Below are positions 29,110-37,309 of a stretch of DNA of 64,000 nt, piece by piece. The notes beneath the pieces are model-generated. The model did not search any database, was not told where the DNA came from, and was given only the letters and a program-made list of their open reading frames with translations. The translations under genes and the position numbers were made by a program. Origin of the DNA: Pueribacillus theae (GTDB lineage: Bacteria > Bacillota > Bacilli > Bacillales > UBA6769); the NCBI RefSeq assembly GCF_003097615.1, contig NZ_QCZG01000018.1, positions 324 through 64,323 of the forward strand, read 5' to 3'. Every line of letters starts with the position of its first letter. Positions within the stretch are counted from its first letter, which is position 1.

Positions 29110-29155
29110 AATCTTAAAAATAAAACAGAGCCGTTTTTTACAGGCTCTGTTTTAT
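29110..29155 (-). terminator. Rho-independent terminator after ytcI
   Basis: 13-bp perfect stem ATAAAACAGAGCC/GGCTCTGTTTTAT (29120-29132 with 29143-29155), then TTTTTAAG on the minus strand. It lies about 105 bases behind the ytcI stop, after a repeat. Confidence 0.9.
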
Positions 29156-29168
29156 TGTATTTATAGAA

Positions 29169-29235
29169 CTGGAATAAAAGAATTTTAATTCACAATTGGT
29201 TTGAGTTTGACAAAGAAGCGGGCATGACTGCTCCC
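29169..29235. repeat. Direct repeat flanking ytcI, short copy
   Basis: The stretch from GGAATAAAAGAATTTTAATT through TTGAGTTTGA and AAGAAGC to GACTGCTCC recurs at 30902-31053. The second copy carries about 90 extra bases before GACTGCTCC. Both copies lie just behind the 3' end of an acyl-CoA synthetase gene (ytcI and the Acs-like gene). Confidence 0.7.
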
Positions 29236-29261
29236 TATTCTTTCATTCCTTTCTATAGTTT

Positions 29262-30848
29262 TTAATTGAATTGTCTGTTCATTTCTAGCTGGCGCAGTTC
29301 AATGCGTCTTATTTTTCCTGATGTTGTTTTTGGCAAATCGCTTACAAATTCAATTTGGCGCGGATATTTATAGGGTGCAGTTAATTGTTTAACGTGATCT
29401 TGAAGTTCCAAAATTAAATCCTCGCTTTTTTCAATTCCATCTTTTAAAACGACGAAAGCTTTCACGATGTGGCCGCGTATTTCATCCGGGCTTGCTACAA
29501 CGGCGCATTCCTTCACACTCGCATGTTTGACAAGTGCATCCTCTACTTCAAATGGCCCGATTGTATAGCCTGAACTGATAATAATATCATCTCCGCGGCC
29601 TTCAAACCAAAAATACCCTTCTTCGTCTTTTCTCGCTTTATCACCCGTTAAATAATACTCACCTACATAAGCAGCCTGTGTTCTTTCGGGATCCTTATAA
29701 TATTCTTTAAACAGTGCGGGAACGCTCTTGTGTACTGCAATATTGCCGACTTCACCGACTTCAACTGGTTTGCCATCTTCATCAATAATTTCAACGCGAT
29801 TGCCCGGTGTCGGTTTTCCCATTGAGCCCGGTTTGATTTTCATTCCTTTTCCGGTGCTTACAATCAATGAATTTTCTGTTTGGCCATAGCCGTCTCTGAC
29901 ATCAATCCCGTGATACTTTTTGAAAACATCGATCACCTCACGGTTTAACGGTTCACCAGCTGAAACCGCACTATGAAGCGCACTCAAATCATAGGATGAT
30001 AAATGATCAACCTTTGCCATCAGGCGGTATTCTGTCGGCGTGCAACACAAAACATTAATTTTTTCTTCTTCCAATAAGTTTAAATACGTTTCTGGTTCAA
30101 ACTTGCCGTTATAAATAAAGCCTGTTGCGCCTTTTCCTAAGACGGAAACAAACGGGCTCCAGATCCACTTTTGCCACCCCGGACCTGCCGTTGCCCAAAC
30201 TGTGTCGCCTTCTTGAATGTCAAGCCATGAATCGGCGGCCGTGCGCAAATGGGCATAGGCCCAACCGTGGCGATGGACAACACCTTTCGGCTGTCCAGTT
30301 GTTCCAGATGTATAGGAAAGAAATGCCATATCGTCACGACTCGTTTCAACCCCTTGGAATGAGTCGCTTTCATTTAACGTTAAAGTATCAATTGATGTCC
30401 AATTGTTTGCGCCTTTACCATATACAAGCCGGTGTTCAAGCGTCGGAATCGGTTCTGTAATCTTGTTCACTTGTTCAATAAACGGTTCATAAGCAATAAC
30501 CGCTTTCGCTTCTCCGTGATTGATCCGATAACTTAAATCCTTTGCCCGCAGCATTTCCGATGATGGGATTACGACAAGCCCCGCTTTTAGACAGCCCAGA
30601 TACGTTACATAGGTTTCGATTAAACGAGGCATAATGATCAAAACACGATCGCCTTTCGTTAAACCAAGATTTGTTAAACCATTTGCGAGTTTATTTACTT
30701 GTTTAAATAGTTCAGTATAGGTAATTTCCTTCTTTTCTCCAGATTCATTTCTCCAGATTAGAGCCTTTTTTGTCTTATCTTGTGTAAAAGCTTCCATCTC
30801 TTCCGTTAAATTGTATGTTTCTGGAGCAAGCAAATCTTTCATATCCAT
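29262..30848 (-). CDS. ytcI: Medium-/short-chain acyl-CoA synthetase, YtcI type
   Basis: An ATP-dependent acid-CoA ligase of the ANL superfamily, 528 aa. The phosphate-binding loop SYTSGTTGQPKG, the A5 motif DGYGQTEN, the TGD ATP motif, and the C-terminal catalytic Lys in PKTTSGKIRRIE are all intact. A Gly precedes QTE, giving an open acyl pocket, so acids longer than acetate are expected. The order sppA-ytcI-sspA is that of B. subtilis, but here a 9-kb operon lies between ytcI and sspA. Direct repeats flank the gene. Confidence 0.88.
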   Translation of the reverse strand: MDMKDLLAPETYNLTEEMEAFTQDKTKKALIWRNESGEKKEITYTELFKQVNKLANGLTNLGLTKGDRVLIIMPRLIETYVTYLGCLKAGLVVIPSSEMLRAKDLSYRINHGEAKAVIAYEPFIEQVNKITEPIPTLEHRLVYGKGANNWTSIDTLTLNESDSFQGVETSRDDMAFLSYTSGTTGQPKGVVHRHGWAYAHLRTAADSWLDIQEGDTVWATAGPGWQKWIWSPFVSVLGKGATGFIYNGKFEPETYLNLLEEEKINVLCCTPTEYRLMAKVDHLSSYDLSALHSAVSAGEPLNREVIDVFKKYHGIDVRDGYGQTENSLIVSTGKGMKIKPGSMGKPTPGNRVEIIDEDGKPVEVGEVGNIAVHKSVPALFKEYYKDPERTQAAYVGEYYLTGDKARKDEEGYFWFEGRGDDIIISSGYTIGPFEVEDALVKHASVKECAVVASPDEIRGHIVKAFVVLKDGIEKSEDLILELQDHVKQLTAPYKYPRQIEFVSDLPKTTSGKIRRIELRQLEMNRQFN

Positions 30849-30901
30849 TGAAAATACATCCCCTTTGATAGCTTATGGCTTTAAATCATTATACTATAGA
30901 C

Positions 30902-31053
30902 TTGGAATAAAAGAATTTTAATTCACAGTAAGTTTGAGTTTGAAAAAGAAGCTGTCAGGACACTCCGAAAGCTTTCGAGCGTCTGGAAGTAAATTCAATG
31001 ATGACCGTTCTCCAGCTTTCTACGTTCAGATAATCAAACTCAAAAGACTGCTC
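30902..31053. repeat. Direct repeat flanking ytcI, long copy with internal inverted repeat
   Basis: Contains TTTGAGTTTGA near 30932-30942 and its reverse complement TCAAACTCAAA near 31034-31044, enclosing about 90 bases that include the palindrome GAAAGCTTTC. The outer parts match 29169-29235. It fills the 205-bp gap between the Acs-like gene and ytcI and could fold into a long stem that ends the upstream operon. Confidence 0.65.
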
Positions 31054-31054
31054 C

Positions 31055-33037
31055 TTACAATTCTTTAGTTCCATTCATATACTTTTTATTCGCTAGAATC
31101 CTCTTAATATGTTCCACCGTTTCAGGATCTTCGAGTCCTGTAATATCTCCTGCTACCTCTCCTTTCAGAACAATTTCTTTTAATAGGCGACGCATAATTT
31201 TCCCGCTTACTGTTTTAGGCAAGGCTTCCGAAATGATGACAGCGCTTGGACGAGCAATTGCCCCAATACGCTTTACAATCGAATCAGAAATTTGCATTTT
31301 TATGTCTTCTTCGTTTTCAACGTGTGCGGAAAGTCTCACAAAAACAAGTGGAACTTCACCTTTTATTTCATCGGGAATCCCAATGACCGCAACTTCTGCA
31401 ACACCAGGGGCTTCTAACGCAGCGCTTTCCATTTCCATTGTGCTAAGCCGATGACCAGCAACGTTAAAGGCATCATCCGATCGGCCAACTACCCAGAAAT
31501 GGCCATCATCATCTTTTAACGCGATATCGCTGGCATAGTAAGCCCCTTCCACTTGGCTGAAATAGGAAAGATAATATCTTTCAGGTTCTTTCCATAACGT
31601 GCGGCAAAGCATTGGAAATGGTTTTCGAATGACAAGATTTCCCAATGTATTTGGCGGTAATGAGTTTCCTTCATCATCGACAATATCCATATGTGCCCCA
31701 AGGAATTCGATCCCCGCTGATCCCGGCTTCATCGGTGTAAGCCATGCTGCACCAGCTAACGGACATCCTGCCGTTTCCGTTTGTCCCCATGTGTTGTTTA
31801 CACATACTTGTTTTTTACCTAGTACTTCATACGTCCAATGCCATGTCTCGGGATCAAATGGTTCGCCGACTAAAGAGATGACATCTAAGCAATCGAGGTG
31901 ATATGGTTTGATTGCTTCTTCCCCCAAGCTTTTTAACATACGAAGAGCTGTTGGTGCGGTAAATAGTTTGTTGACACGATATTTGTCGATAATTTGATAA
32001 AATCGGTCTTTTTCTGGATAATCTGGGGCTCCTTCGTAGATAACGGTTGTCACGCCATTTGCCAAAGCACCAGCAATTCCCCATATGTGCATGGTTAACC
32101 ATCCGATATCTGCTGAACACCAAAATACATCATCGGCATGATGATCCATATGATATTTTGCATAAATATAATTTTGTATGACAAACGCGATGCCGGAATG
32201 GACAACCCCTTTTGGTTTACCTGTTGTTCCACTTGTGTAAAAGACGATCCCGGGCTCATTGGCTTCCACTCGCGCTGGTTCACAGACAATGCTTGCGGTT
32301 TTTCGAATGTCATGCCACCATATATCACGGCCCTCTTTCATCGGTGGATTTGTATTTAGACGATTAACAACAAGAACGTTTGTAATAGTAGGAATCGAAT
32401 CAATTACCCGATCTACTTTTTCTTTCAATGGGATGATTTTTCCGCGGCGGTAGCTCGCATCAGCTGTGACGATGACTTTCGGTTCATAGTTAATTAACCG
32501 ATCTTTTAATGATTCTTCAGAAAATCCGGAAAAAATGGCATTGTAAACAGCACCGAGACGGAAACAAGCCAATACCGCTATGAATGCTTCCGCCAAATTC
32601 GGAAGATAAATCGCGACGGCGTCCCCTTTGCCTACACCAAACGATTTAAGGGAGTTTGCAAACCGATTCACCTCAGCTAACAGCATACTATAAGTATAAA
32701 ATTGGGTGTCCCCATTTTCCCCTTCCCAAATGATCGCCGTTTTATTTCCCAACCCATTTTCAATATGGCGATCTAGCAAATTAACGCTAGCATTACTAAT
32801 TCCACCTTTAAAAAAGGAAAAATTGGGCAACTCCCCGCTTATTGTCTCTTGCCACGGTTCATACCAGAACAATTCTTTTGCCACTTCTCCCCAAAATTTT
32901 TCAGGATCTTCTTTTGATTTTTTTAATAGCAATTGAAATGCTTCTTGGCTCCCCTCCGAAGTCATGCGAACTTTTTCCTCTTTCGGGTGAACTAATGAGC
33001 TATTTTCCACCACGCTTTGAATGCCGACAACATCCAC
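31055..33037 (-). CDS. Acs-like acyl-CoA synthetase with an opened acyl pocket
   Basis: A 660-aa ANL ligase with acetyl-CoA-synthetase architecture. The P-loop is YTSGTTGKPKG (residues 267-277) and the catalytic Lys sits in PKTVSGKIMRRLLKEI near residue 620. In true acetyl-CoA synthetases the A5 motif is WWQTETGG, and the second Trp closes the acyl pocket. Here it is NTWGQTETAG with Gly418, so a larger acid than acetate is expected. The start is the GTG at 33037 with AGGAGG 9 bases upstream. It is 39 bp downstream of livF, the last gene of the transporter operon, pointing to activation of the imported compound. Confidence 0.9.
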   Translation of the reverse strand: MDVVGIQSVVENSSLVHPKEEKVRMTSEGSQEAFQLLLKKSKEDPEKFWGEVAKELFWYEPWQETISGELPNFSFFKGGISNASVNLLDRHIENGLGNKTAIIWEGENGDTQFYTYSMLLAEVNRFANSLKSFGVGKGDAVAIYLPNLAEAFIAVLACFRLGAVYNAIFSGFSEESLKDRLINYEPKVIVTADASYRRGKIIPLKEKVDRVIDSIPTITNVLVVNRLNTNPPMKEGRDIWWHDIRKTASIVCEPARVEANEPGIVFYTSGTTGKPKGVVHSGIAFVIQNYIYAKYHMDHHADDVFWCSADIGWLTMHIWGIAGALANGVTTVIYEGAPDYPEKDRFYQIIDKYRVNKLFTAPTALRMLKSLGEEAIKPYHLDCLDVISLVGEPFDPETWHWTYEVLGKKQVCVNNTWGQTETAGCPLAGAAWLTPMKPGSAGIEFLGAHMDIVDDEGNSLPPNTLGNLVIRKPFPMLCRTLWKEPERYYLSYFSQVEGAYYASDIALKDDDGHFWVVGRSDDAFNVAGHRLSTMEMESAALEAPGVAEVAVIGIPDEIKGEVPLVFVRLSAHVENEEDIKMQISDSIVKRIGAIARPSAVIISEALPKTVSGKIMRRLLKEIVLKGEVAGDITGLEDPETVEHIKRILANKKYMNGTKEL

Positions 33038-33076
33038 TGTATCTCCTCCTTTTTAAAGTTTTTTAAAAGATCTTGT

Positions 33077-33868
33077 TCACCATGCTATCCTTTTACGTCG
33101 CTTATACGCTTTAATTTCTTTGTAATCGATGTCTCCTTCTTTGCTGACACCTAAATAATAATCTCGTACTTCTTCGTTTGACAGTAATGAGTTGACACCC
33201 CCTTCCATCACGATGCGGCCATTTTCCATAATGTAGCCATAATCTGCAATAGACAAAGCTACATTTGCATTCTGTTCAACAATTAACATCGATGTTCCTT
33301 CTTCTTTATTAATTTGTTTAATATTTTCAAAGATTTCTTTAACGAGAAGTGGCGCAATCCCTAAAGATGGTTCATCCAGCAGAAGAAGTTTTGGCTTCGC
33401 CATAATTCCCCTTCCGATTGCAAGCATCTGTTGTTCCCCTCCTGATAGCAATCCAGCATGGCGGCTATGAAGCATTTTTAATTTGGGGAAATAATGATAA
33501 ACCCTCTCAATATCATTTTTTAGATTTTTGCGATCCTTACGAGTATAAGCCCCAGCCATTAAGTTTTCTTCTACTGTGAGATGTTTGAATACCCTTCTCC
33601 CTTCCATACAATGGAAAATTCCTTTTTTTACGATCACATCCGGGCTAACATCATTAAGTTTCGCGCCTTCAAATTCAATCGTTCCATCCGTAATCTGGCC
33701 CCCTTCCCCTTTAAGCAGCCCCGATATTGCCTTAAGGGTAGTCGATTTACCGGCGCCATTGCTTCCAAGTAAAGCAACGATCTTTCCTTCTTGCACTTCA
33801 AGTGACATTCCTTTTAAAACAAGAATAATTCTTGAATAAACCGTTTCAATATTGTTAACGCGAAGCAT
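33077..33868 (-). CDS. Branched-chain-amino-acid-type ABC transporter ATPase, LivF-like
   Basis: One of two ATPases of the importer, 263 aa. Walker A is LLGSNGAGKSTT, the signature LSGGEQQMLAIGR, Walker B LLLLDEPSLG, and the switch His is replaced in IVEQNANVAL, as is usual for LivF (EQN). The start is the ATG at 33868, 6 bases behind AAAGGGG; another ATG two codons earlier overlaps the ribosome site. A basic C-terminal extension (KAYKRRKRIAW) is longer than in typical LivF. It follows the receptor gene after a 160-bp gap with a weak hairpin. Confidence 0.92.
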   Translation of the reverse strand: MLRVNNIETVYSRIILVLKGMSLEVQEGKIVALLGSNGAGKSTTLKAISGLLKGEGGQITDGTIEFEGAKLNDVSPDVIVKKGIFHCMEGRRVFKHLTVEENLMAGAYTRKDRKNLKNDIERVYHYFPKLKMLHSRHAGLLSGGEQQMLAIGRGIMAKPKLLLLDEPSLGIAPLLVKEIFENIKQINKEEGTSMLIVEQNANVALSIADYGYIMENGRIVMEGGVNSLLSNEEVRDYYLGVSKEGDIDYKEIKAYKRRKRIAW

Positions 33869-33884
33869 AAGCATCCCCTTTTCA

Positions 33885-33930
33885 GAAAAACGCTGGCGCG
33901 TCTTTTCTTTGGAAGTCGAAGTTAGAGGTT
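33885..33930. repeat. Dispersed repeat fragment related to 2280-2318
   Basis: AAAAACGCTGGCGCGTCTTTTC and GGAAGTCGAAGTTAGAGGTT match the first half of the repeat at 2280-2352 with a few changes. The hairpin half is not present. It lies in the livK-livF gap. Confidence 0.4.
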
Positions 33931-33972
33931 AAAAAAGAGCAAATTAAGACTTTCTTTTAAAATGGGGAGAGT

Positions 33973-34000
33973 AGAAGCACCTGTTTGAACAAGTGCCTCT
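33973..34000 (-). other. Intercistronic hairpin between receptor and ATPase genes
   Basis: AGAAGCAC...TGTTTGAACA...GTGCCTCT forms an imperfect stem 38 bases after the receptor stop, with no proper T-run behind it. Such hairpins often stabilise the receptor message so that it is more abundant than the ATPase message; this role is inferred. Confidence 0.4.
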
Positions 34001-34037
34001 CACATCATTTTTAATCGCCTGAAGCACTACTGCCTGC

Positions 34038-35294
34038 TTACCGATGGCTAAAGTAATCTGTAATGGCTACCCATTTACCATTTTCCACTTTGCCTAGACG
34101 CGTTTTAGTTGTACCTGCATGGTTATCAGGTGTAAATGTAACATTCGCACCTAAGCCCCCCAAGTCAAAGTCAGTAAGTGTTTCTAGACCGGCACGGATA
34201 TCTTCCCCAGTGATTTCGCCATCTGTCGTTTCAGCTGCCTTTTTAATTCCTTCTACCAAAATTTTGGAAGTCTCCCAACCTTGAACAAACTTCTGATCAA
34301 TGTCATCCACTGTTTTTCCCTCAGAATCTAAGTATTCTTTAATTTCTTCCATGCCGGGTAAATCTTCGTACGGGAATGCGTGCGAAAGAATTCCCATGTA
34401 CCCTTCAGCAGTATCACCAACAAGCTCAATTACCCCTTCACCAGCAGCCCAGTTTAAGCCAATAAATTGTGTATCAATACCGAGTGTCTTCGCGTCTTTT
34501 AAAATCGTTGCCGTAGCTCCCCATGTTTGTTGGATAATCGCATAATCAGGGTTTTTCTTTTTCATGTTTAATAGTTGTGATTGCGCTTCTGTCGCTTGTA
34601 CGTCAATGACTTGTTCATCAACAATTTTGACACCAATTTCTTCACCATGTTTTTTAATATCTTCAATCGGTGAACGGCCAAATGCTGTATCGTTATAAAG
34701 CAATGCAACCGTTGGATTATCACCTTCGTGGTTTTCTTTAATCCATTGTAAAACCGCCCGCCCTTGATCAGAATACGAAGCAGCAACAAGGAAATTGTAA
34801 GGACTTTCTTCTAAATTCTTCAAGTTTTCGGAATAGGAAGCGGAAAGGAACGGTAATTTATCATTTGCCACTTGCTGGCGCAATGCTTCCGTATCTCCTG
34901 TCCCCCAACCAAGAATGGCAGAAACGCCATCTCGATCACGAAACGCCTGGTAAACGCGTTGTGCTTCTTGTGTGTCATAAGCATAGTCTTCTCCCCTATG
35001 CTCGATCTTGACCCCTTCAATGCCACCTGTGTTTTCTAAATGTTTAAAATAGGCCTCTTCCCCTTCAGCAAAAGGGGTTCCTACATCTCCTGTTCCCCCA
35101 GTGATATCGTAAATACCACCGACCTTCACTACTCTTTCACCACCTGACGCTTTATCATTTCCTTCGGATTTTTCCTTTGAATTTCCGCCGCTTTCAGCCG
35201 GAGCAGACGATTTTCCTCCCCCGCAAGCCGCTAGAAGACCAACCAGGAACACAACAAACAACAATCCAAAAAATTTCTGCAAACTGTTCTTCAT
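34038..35294 (-). CDS. ABC transporter substrate-binding lipoprotein, LivK/type 1 periplasmic-binding family
   Basis: Extracellular receptor of the importer, 418 aa. A signal peptide with lipobox LAAC and acylated Cys24 is followed by a Gly/Ser/Glu linker and a Leu/Ile/Val-binding-type fold (VKVGGIYDITGGTGDVGTPF at the start of the mature domain, GWGTGDTEALRQ, AAGEGVIELVG). LivK-type folds bind amino acids but also aromatic and aliphatic carboxylates and amides. The two co-operonic CoA ligases favour a carboxylic acid ligand here. AAGGGGG lies 9 bases before the ATG. Confidence 0.92.
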   Translation of the reverse strand: MKNSLQKFFGLLFVVFLVGLLAACGGGKSSAPAESGGNSKEKSEGNDKASGGERVVKVGGIYDITGGTGDVGTPFAEGEEAYFKHLENTGGIEGVKIEHRGEDYAYDTQEAQRVYQAFRDRDGVSAILGWGTGDTEALRQQVANDKLPFLSASYSENLKNLEESPYNFLVAASYSDQGRAVLQWIKENHEGDNPTVALLYNDTAFGRSPIEDIKKHGEEIGVKIVDEQVIDVQATEAQSQLLNMKKKNPDYAIIQQTWGATATILKDAKTLGIDTQFIGLNWAAGEGVIELVGDTAEGYMGILSHAFPYEDLPGMEEIKEYLDSEGKTVDDIDQKFVQGWETSKILVEGIKKAAETTDGEITGEDIRAGLETLTDFDLGGLGANVTFTPDNHAGTTKTRLGKVENGKWVAITDYFSHR

Positions 35295-35356
35295 GAATAT
35301 TTCCCCCTTAACTTTTTATATGGAATGAAACCGCATGGTTTCGATTTCCCAATGAT

Positions 35357-36421
35357 TTAGTGAGAAAATGGCCATAAACGGAAATAATTTTTAATATTTG
35401 TCCAAATATGGGCCAATCCACCAGGTTCAAAGATTAAAAACAAGATGATAACACCGCCAAACACAAACTCACTTAAGGCGGAAAATAATTGATACAAGTC
35501 TGGCATATACACTGTAAGAAAATTGATTAAATAGTTTAATGCAACAGGTAAAAGTGTAATAAACATAGCACCTAAGATTGAGCCTAGAACACTGCCTAAG
35601 CCGCCAACTAAAATCATCGCCAAATATTCAATCGAGACATGTGTACTATATAGTTCGGGACTGACAATCATTGTGTAATGTGCAAGTAACGCACCGGCAA
35701 TCCCAACAAAAAATGAACTGATTGCAAAAGACATGACCTTATATTTAAATAAGTTGATACCCATAATTTCCGCAGCAACGTCGCGATCACGAACTGCTAA
35801 AAATGCTCGTCCTGTTCGCGTTCGAACTAAATTCAGGGCATACATTGCTGTCAAAATAAGAATGACGATACAGAGATAGTAGTAGCTCATCGTACTTGAA
35901 AATGAAAACCCGCCGACAGAAGGACGACTAAGTACCATCCCGGCTGTTCCGCCTGTTAAGCTATCCCAACGGCTAATCACAAAAAGGATAATAACTTGCG
36001 CTGCAAGTGTGGCTATCGCCAAATATAAACCTTTTAAACGCAGGGAAGGAATTCCGAACAGACCACCAACAATTGCTGTAGCAATTCCTGCTAATGGAAG
36101 GGCGAGCCAAAAGCTCAATCCTAGCGTTGACGTCAATATCGCTGACGTGTAGCCTCCAACACCTAAGAAAGCACCAACACCAATCGAGATCTGTCCAGTA
36201 TATCCCGTTAAAATATTAAGACCGATTGCGCCAATCGAAGCAATTGCACACAATGTTAAAAGACCAACCACATAACTCGATGCGAACAGTGGCAACAATA
36301 GGAAGAATAAAACAAGAACGAGTATCTGTATTTTCATTCTCGGCACGCTAAACAATGCCATATCTTTACTATAAGCGGTTTTATAGTTTCCGCATTCCAT
36401 CACAAATGGATTTCTCATCAT
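35357..36421 (-). CDS. Branched-chain-amino-acid-type ABC permease, LivM-like
   Basis: Second membrane subunit, 354 aa, with about nine to ten hydrophobic segments and the family motif region NILTGYTGQISIGVGAFLGVGGYTSA (about residues 69-94), where the permease contacts the ATPase. A 28-residue hydrophilic N-terminal extension precedes the first transmembrane helix. AAAGGG is just before the ATG pair at 36421. It begins directly after the livH stop (1-bp gap), so the permeases are translated together. Confidence 0.93.
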   Translation of the reverse strand: MMRNPFVMECGNYKTAYSKDMALFSVPRMKIQILVLVLFFLLLPLFASSYVVGLLTLCAIASIGAIGLNILTGYTGQISIGVGAFLGVGGYTSAILTSTLGLSFWLALPLAGIATAIVGGLFGIPSLRLKGLYLAIATLAAQVIILFVISRWDSLTGGTAGMVLSRPSVGGFSFSSTMSYYYLCIVILILTAMYALNLVRTRTGRAFLAVRDRDVAAEIMGINLFKYKVMSFAISSFFVGIAGALLAHYTMIVSPELYSTHVSIEYLAMILVGGLGSVLGSILGAMFITLLPVALNYLINFLTVYMPDLYQLFSALSEFVFGGVIILFLIFEPGGLAHIWTNIKNYFRLWPFSH

Positions 36422-36422
36422 C

Positions 36423-37307
36423 TCATACCCTTTCTATTCCACCCTTACCAAATAACCCGTGTGGTTTAATCATTAAAATAAGAATAATAACGATGAATGG
36501 TGCAACTTCTTTCAAACCGCCACCGACAAGCGGATCTAAATATCCTCCCGCCAGACTTTGCAGAATACCGATGATAAAACCGCCGATAATGGCACCTAGA
36601 ATGCTATCTAATCCTCCAAGGATGACAACAGGTAATACGGTTAAACCGATAATCGCCATTGTCGAGCTTACACCATTGATATTCCCTAACAAAATACCTC
36701 CAACCGAGGCTACAACAGAAGCAATTGCCCATGTGATTGCATACACCGCTTTTACACTAATTCCCATTGATAAAGCGGCTTGTTGGTCATCTGCTACAGC
36801 GCGCATGGCAATGCCTATTTTTGAAAATTTAAAGAAAAGTGAAAAAATAATCAGAAGAGCGATTACAATAACGAAAGACCAAAGATAAACAGGCGTAACG
36901 ATAATTCCACCGATTTCGATTGGTTGAGACGGGAAAACTTGAGGGAATGCTTTTCTTTGGTGTCCCCAAATCATATGCGCGGCACCGGCAAGTAAGCTAG
37001 ACAATCCGATGGTCGCCATAATGACAGAGATAACTGGGGCATTTAGAAGTGGACGGAGTACAATTCTTTCGACCGCAAGTCCTAGAAAAGCGCTAAAAAC
37101 AAGCGTAATAAGTAGTGCTGCAATAAATGGTAATTTGTACGCTGTGACTAACGTCACACAAACATAAGCACCAATAAGCACAAACTCACCGTTCGCTAAA
37201 TTTAACGCATCACTTGCTCGATAAATGAGGACAAACCCCAATGCTACAAGTCCATAAATACTTCCAACAACAATCCCTGTAACAAGCATTTGAAAAAAAA
37301 ATGTCAT
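36423..37307 (-). CDS. Branched-chain-amino-acid-type ABC permease, LivH-like
   Basis: First membrane subunit, 294 aa, with eight or so hydrophobic segments. Motifs GSIYGLVALGFVLIYRASDALNLANGEF (residues about 16-43) and VILGGLDSILGAIIGGFIIG (about 229-248) are typical of LivH. Its ribosome site GGAGG is inside the last codons of the CoA ligase gene upstream, only 2 bp away, so its expression is tied to that of the ligase. Confidence 0.94.
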   Translation of the reverse strand: MTFFFQMLVTGIVVGSIYGLVALGFVLIYRASDALNLANGEFVLIGAYVCVTLVTAYKLPFIAALLITLVFSAFLGLAVERIVLRPLLNAPVISVIMATIGLSSLLAGAAHMIWGHQRKAFPQVFPSQPIEIGGIIVTPVYLWSFVIVIALLIIFSLFFKFSKIGIAMRAVADDQQAALSMGISVKAVYAITWAIASVVASVGGILLGNINGVSSTMAIIGLTVLPVVILGGLDSILGAIIGGFIIGILQSLAGGYLDPLVGGGLKEVAPFIVIILILMIKPHGLFGKGGIERV

Positions 37308-37309
37308 AT

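Noticed and set aside
29043-29119. Exact sigma-A promoter of sppA
   Set aside because: TTTCAA and TATGAT 18 bases apart are possible, but the region is so AT-rich that several equal choices exist.
36355-36888. 177-codon plus-strand frame opposite livH/livM
   Set aside because: Complement of membrane-protein genes; no start signal.
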